NCBI GenBank assembly: GCA_947441325.1
Contig: CANETR010000054.1
Location: 1-9,046, forward strand
Direction: 5' to 3'
Origin: Saprospiraceae bacterium
Lineage (GTDB): Bacteria > Bacteroidota > Bacteroidia > Chitinophagales > Saprospiraceae
DNA length: 9,046 bases
Below, in pieces: positions 6,915-9,046 of the stretch. Position numbers and translations under genes: made by a program. The notes below the pieces were generated by a model. The model was not told the origin of the DNA. It made no database searches and saw only the letters and a program-made list of their open reading frames with translations. How positions within the stretch are numbered: position 1 is the first letter of the stretch; the number at the start of each line of letters is the position of its first letter.

Positions 6915-8216
6915 ATGAAAAATATCCTATTCTATCTATTTCTTTTTCAGTTATTTATTTCTGTTTCTGCTAAGGGTCAAATCCAATTCAGCATTTCCTA
7001 TGGTCAAATAGTAGAAAAAAAGAATGGCATTGAAACCTTTAGTAATGTATGGGAGTTTGCTACAATTGATATGGTTGTTAGTAATAATAACTCTAAGTTC
7101 AATGTTACTCGTTATGAAAAAGTGCTGGATTCTATCAATTTTAAAAACACCTTAAACCTTGAACAGGTTGAAAAATGGAATTACATTAGTGAAAAAGGGG
7201 TTAATTGGTGTTTGGCAAAAAATCCCGCTGATAATAAATACTATATTGCCGTTTATACTTTTTATTTAAATAATACTTCAGAGTTCTTAATAACTGAATT
7301 TGATTTACAAAAACAAGAAATGTCAAAGAATTCAATTTCATTCAGAAATTCAGCCTCTAACGAAAAAGACATGCTTTCATTCTTATCGGGTGATGGTATG
7401 AGCGTATACAGATATGATGTAAGTAACAGCAATTCATTTAACTTAAATAATTCAATTAATTTGGCGCGGAAGTCTGTGAGTGATAACGTAAAATTGAGCT
7501 TTACCTCAGATCAAGTCTTGCTTAAAGACGAAACTGACTTTCTTAAAATTGTTTTTCCCCCAGATTATAATCATTCTTATTTGATGCATCGTGATATTTC
7601 AAGAAATACTACGTTTAAGGATGGCGTTTATACTTTTAAAAATGATTCAATAGTAACCTCAGACGGTAATTATGGAATAGTAGGGGGCAAAAATGGTTTT
7701 GATAAATTTACTTATAGCTGGTTTGTGCCTGATAATATTGAAATCATAAGCTACAAATGTAACAGACCCGGGAAATGGAAAAAAGACTACAACGCTGCTA
7801 CATTTTACGGGGATAAAGGCATCAACAATGTTCTTTTTGAGATTTCCTACAAAATCAAAAACGTTGCAGCCAAAGAAATTGAGAAAACAAGCATAGCCCT
7901 CAAAGAAAAAATTTCCATACCGAATAAAAAAACAAAGGTCAGCATTTGGGATAATAATGTTGAAGATGGCGATATTATTTCGCTTAGCCTAAATGGGGAA
8001 TGGATTGTGAGAAATCTGGAAGTAAAAAAATGCCGAACCAGCTTTTATCTGAATCTCGACCCTGGAGAAAACTTTTTGGTAATGAAGGCAGAGAATACCG
8101 GCTCTACCCCGCCAAACACTGCAGCATTTCTAATTGAAACAGATGGTTTCTCCAAAGAAATCATTCTGAATTCCGACATGGGAAAAAGCGAAATGATACA
8201 GATTGATGTAAAATAG
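6915..8216 (+). CDS. Secreted protein of unknown function with a WDN..EDGD C-terminal domain
   Basis: The ATG at 6915 gives 433 residues starting MKNILFYLFLFQLFISVSA, a good Sec signal peptide with cleavage near residues 19-22. The frame opens 30 nt earlier at TTG (6885), inside the terminator T-run, which I rejected. Residues 20-250 are Asn/Ser-rich and beta-prone and match no family I recognise. Residues about 262-315 contain FTYSWFVPDNIEIISYKCN, GKW and NNVLFEISY, a segment I have an impression of seeing in Bacteroidota surface proteins. Residues 332-433 form a compact domain with KVSIWDNNVEDGDIISLSLNG (341-361) and KAENTGSTPPNTAAFLIE (391-408). This domain recurs at the ends of secreted proteins, where acidic DGD residues suggest metal or ligand binding (inference). 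Codon use is more AT-rich than its neighbours. A recognisable type IX secretion tail is absent. It ends about 110 bp before a shared bidirectional terminator. Confidence 0.82.
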   Translation: MKNILFYLFLFQLFISVSAKGQIQFSISYGQIVEKKNGIETFSNVWEFATIDMVVSNNNSKFNVTRYEKVLDSINFKNTLNLEQVEKWNYISEKGVNWCLAKNPADNKYYIAVYTFYLNNTSEFLITEFDLQKQEMSKNSISFRNSASNEKDMLSFLSGDGMSVYRYDVSNSNSFNLNNSINLARKSVSDNVKLSFTSDQVLLKDETDFLKIVFPPDYNHSYLMHRDISRNTTFKDGVYTFKNDSIVTSDGNYGIVGGKNGFDKFTYSWFVPDNIEIISYKCNRPGKWKKDYNAATFYGDKGINNVLFEISYKIKNVAAKEIEKTSIALKEKISIPNKKTKVSIWDNNVEDGDIISLSLNGEWIVRNLEVKKCRTSFYLNLDPGENFLVMKAENTGSTPPNTAAFLIETDGFSKEIILNSDMGKSEMIQIDVK

Positions 8217-8329
8217 ATTTGTTCACTAAGCATTATTGCCAAGTCTAAATTGTTATTTATCAATCTACTAAATATTATAATGCTTTCAGAAATTATATCG
8301 TAATTTAATTATTTTATATCATCAATATT

Positions 8330-8362
8330 AAAAGCCCCGAAGATTTTTTCCTCGGGGCTTTT
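8330..8362. terminator. Bidirectional terminator between convergent genes
   Basis: A perfect 11-bp inverted repeat, AAAAGCCCCGA (8330-8340) and TCGGGGCTTTT (8352-8362), surrounds an 11-nt loop. Both strands end in a T tract, so it can stop the secreted-protein transcript from the left and the zeta-kinase operon from the right. The 113 bp before it (8217-8329) are AT-rich and show no other feature. Confidence 0.9.
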
Positions 8363-8374
8363 GCATTGATCCAA

Positions 8375-8575
8375 TCAGGATTTTTTCTTTTTTTCGGCCT
8401 TTTGCTTCATATAAGCTTCAATGTCGCGGGCTTTTACAGTGATGGGCATACCATCCTCATCGGCAAATACCAGTTCTCCGTCGCGTAGCTTTTCCTCTGC
8501 CAGGAGTTTTTCGAAGGCGCGTTGGCAGCCTTGTATGATTTTATTTATCTTATCATCAAAATTATTAAAATTCAT
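8375..8575 (-). CDS. 66-residue protein, candidate antitoxin of the zeta-like kinase
   Basis: A small cytoplasmic protein with a predicted N-terminal helix (residues 1-30, DDKINKIIQGCQRAFEKLLA). A short beta-hairpin follows (GELVFADEDGMPITVKA, about 33-49), then a second helix with a Lys-rich tail (EAYMKQKAEKKKKS). I recognise no named family. The helix, hairpin and 'G(x)..V.A.D' pattern looks like small proteins that accompany chromosomal zeta-type kinases; this is a recollection and unverified. Its ATG (8575-8573) overlaps the TGA of the upstream kinase (8574-8572) as ATGA, which indicates translational coupling and one transcript. The order is toxin first and partner second, opposite to epsilon-zeta and PezAT. 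It could also be an unrelated accessory protein. The operon ends at the terminator at 8330-8362. Confidence 0.6.
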   Translation of the reverse strand: MNFNNFDDKINKIIQGCQRAFEKLLAEEKLRDGELVFADEDGMPITVKARDIEAYMKQKAEKKKKS

Positions 8576-9046
8576 TTACTTTGATTTTTAATTTCCTGAA
8601 ATAAAGTTTCGTTGAAGATATTATTAAGCCCTTTTTTTGAGGAAGCTATCAATTTATAGTTGATTTCTGAGCTATCAACAAGTGCCCACTCGTCTACTTT
8701 ATTCATATACAACTCAAAAAGATTTTTAATTCCACTGTAATAACGACTGATGATAGTTTGCTCAGTAATATTATGCCCACCTCTCAATACCCTTTGTTTT
8801 ACACGATTCTTTGCCATATCTGGTGAGGGCAACCAAAAGTACAACAATGTAACGGTGTATCCCAGTTCCTTTGCCTGTTTAATTGTATTTACATAAGTAC
8901 GAGAGGCCAGAGTTGTTTCAAATGCAAAATCAGCCTTTTCTTCCATAAGTTCATCAATCCGTTTCAACATAAGGCGTCCGGCCTGAATAGCAACCGTTTC
9001 AGGTTGAAAGGGCGACAAACCTCTTGCTATTTCATCGGCATTGACA
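8572..9046 (-). CDS. Zeta-toxin-family kinase (COG4185-like), C-terminal 157 residues, 5' end outside window
   Basis: The frame is open to the right edge, so the N-terminus, including the Walker A loop, lies outside. The visible part begins VNADEIARGLSPFQPE; an internal TTG at 9018 is not the start because this upstream sequence is clearly family sequence. NADEIA carries the Asp expected to act as catalytic base. GRLMLKRI, FAFETTLASR, and RVKQRVLRGGHNITEQTI with RYYSG follow. These are the substrate- and ATP-contact motifs of the zeta/PezT fold. Characterised zeta toxins phosphorylate UDP-N-acetyl sugars and so block cell-wall synthesis. Whether this subfamily does the same is not known from the sequence. 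It is translationally coupled to the 66-residue protein downstream. Confidence 0.88.
   Translation of the reverse strand, partial: VNADEIARGLSPFQPETVAIQAGRLMLKRIDELMEEKADFAFETTLASRTYVNTIKQAKELGYTVTLLYFWLPSPDMAKNRVKQRVLRGGHNITEQTIISRYYSGIKNLFELYMNKVDEWALVDSSEINYKLIASSKKGLNNIFNETLFQEIKNQSK

Overview
The window looks like a chromosomal segment from a member of the Bacteroidota. The evidence is a low G+C content, A-rich leaders without Shine-Dalgarno sequences, several perfect or near-perfect TAnnTTTG -7 boxes, and an AtpD with a long insert relative to the E. coli protein. The protein families present (ElaA-type GNAT, YbjN/Tir-like protein, FtnA-type ferritin, a secreted protein with a WDN..EDGD C-terminal domain) fit that assignment. 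I cannot name a genus.

Layout. Positions 1-927 (minus) hold the N-terminal 309 residues of the F1 ATP synthase beta subunit, which runs off the left edge and has its own promoter at 978-1007. Positions 1167-3041 (plus) encode a solitary Eco57I/TaqI-like adenine-N6 DNA methyltransferase with an N-terminal helix-turn-helix. It converges on an ElaA-type acetyltransferase (3019-3477, minus), and the two reading frames overlap by 23 bp. A leucine-rich-repeat protein (3548-4531, plus) diverges from elaA across a 70 bp gap. It converges on an exported protein with two OmpA-like domains (4592-5632, minus).

A YbjN-family protein (5816-6214) and a ferritin (6279-6824) follow on the plus strand, probably as one transcript ending at a strong hairpin terminator (6848-6886). 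A secreted protein of unknown function (6915-8216, plus) begins 28 bp after that terminator. A symmetrical hairpin at 8330-8362 separates it from a two-gene minus-strand unit at the right edge. That unit is a zeta-toxin-like kinase, cut at its 5' end by the window edge, overlapping by ATGA a 66-residue protein that may be its antitoxin.

Most of this is ordinary chromosome: housekeeping energy, iron storage and envelope genes with no shared pathway. The parts most worth following up are the zeta-kinase/small-protein pair with toxin-first order, the HTH-methyltransferase with no visible nuclease partner, and the tandem OmpA protein in which only one domain keeps the peptidoglycan-binding residue pair. 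I saw no CRISPR array, insertion sequence, tRNA or rRNA. No stretch longer than 300 bases lacks a gene.
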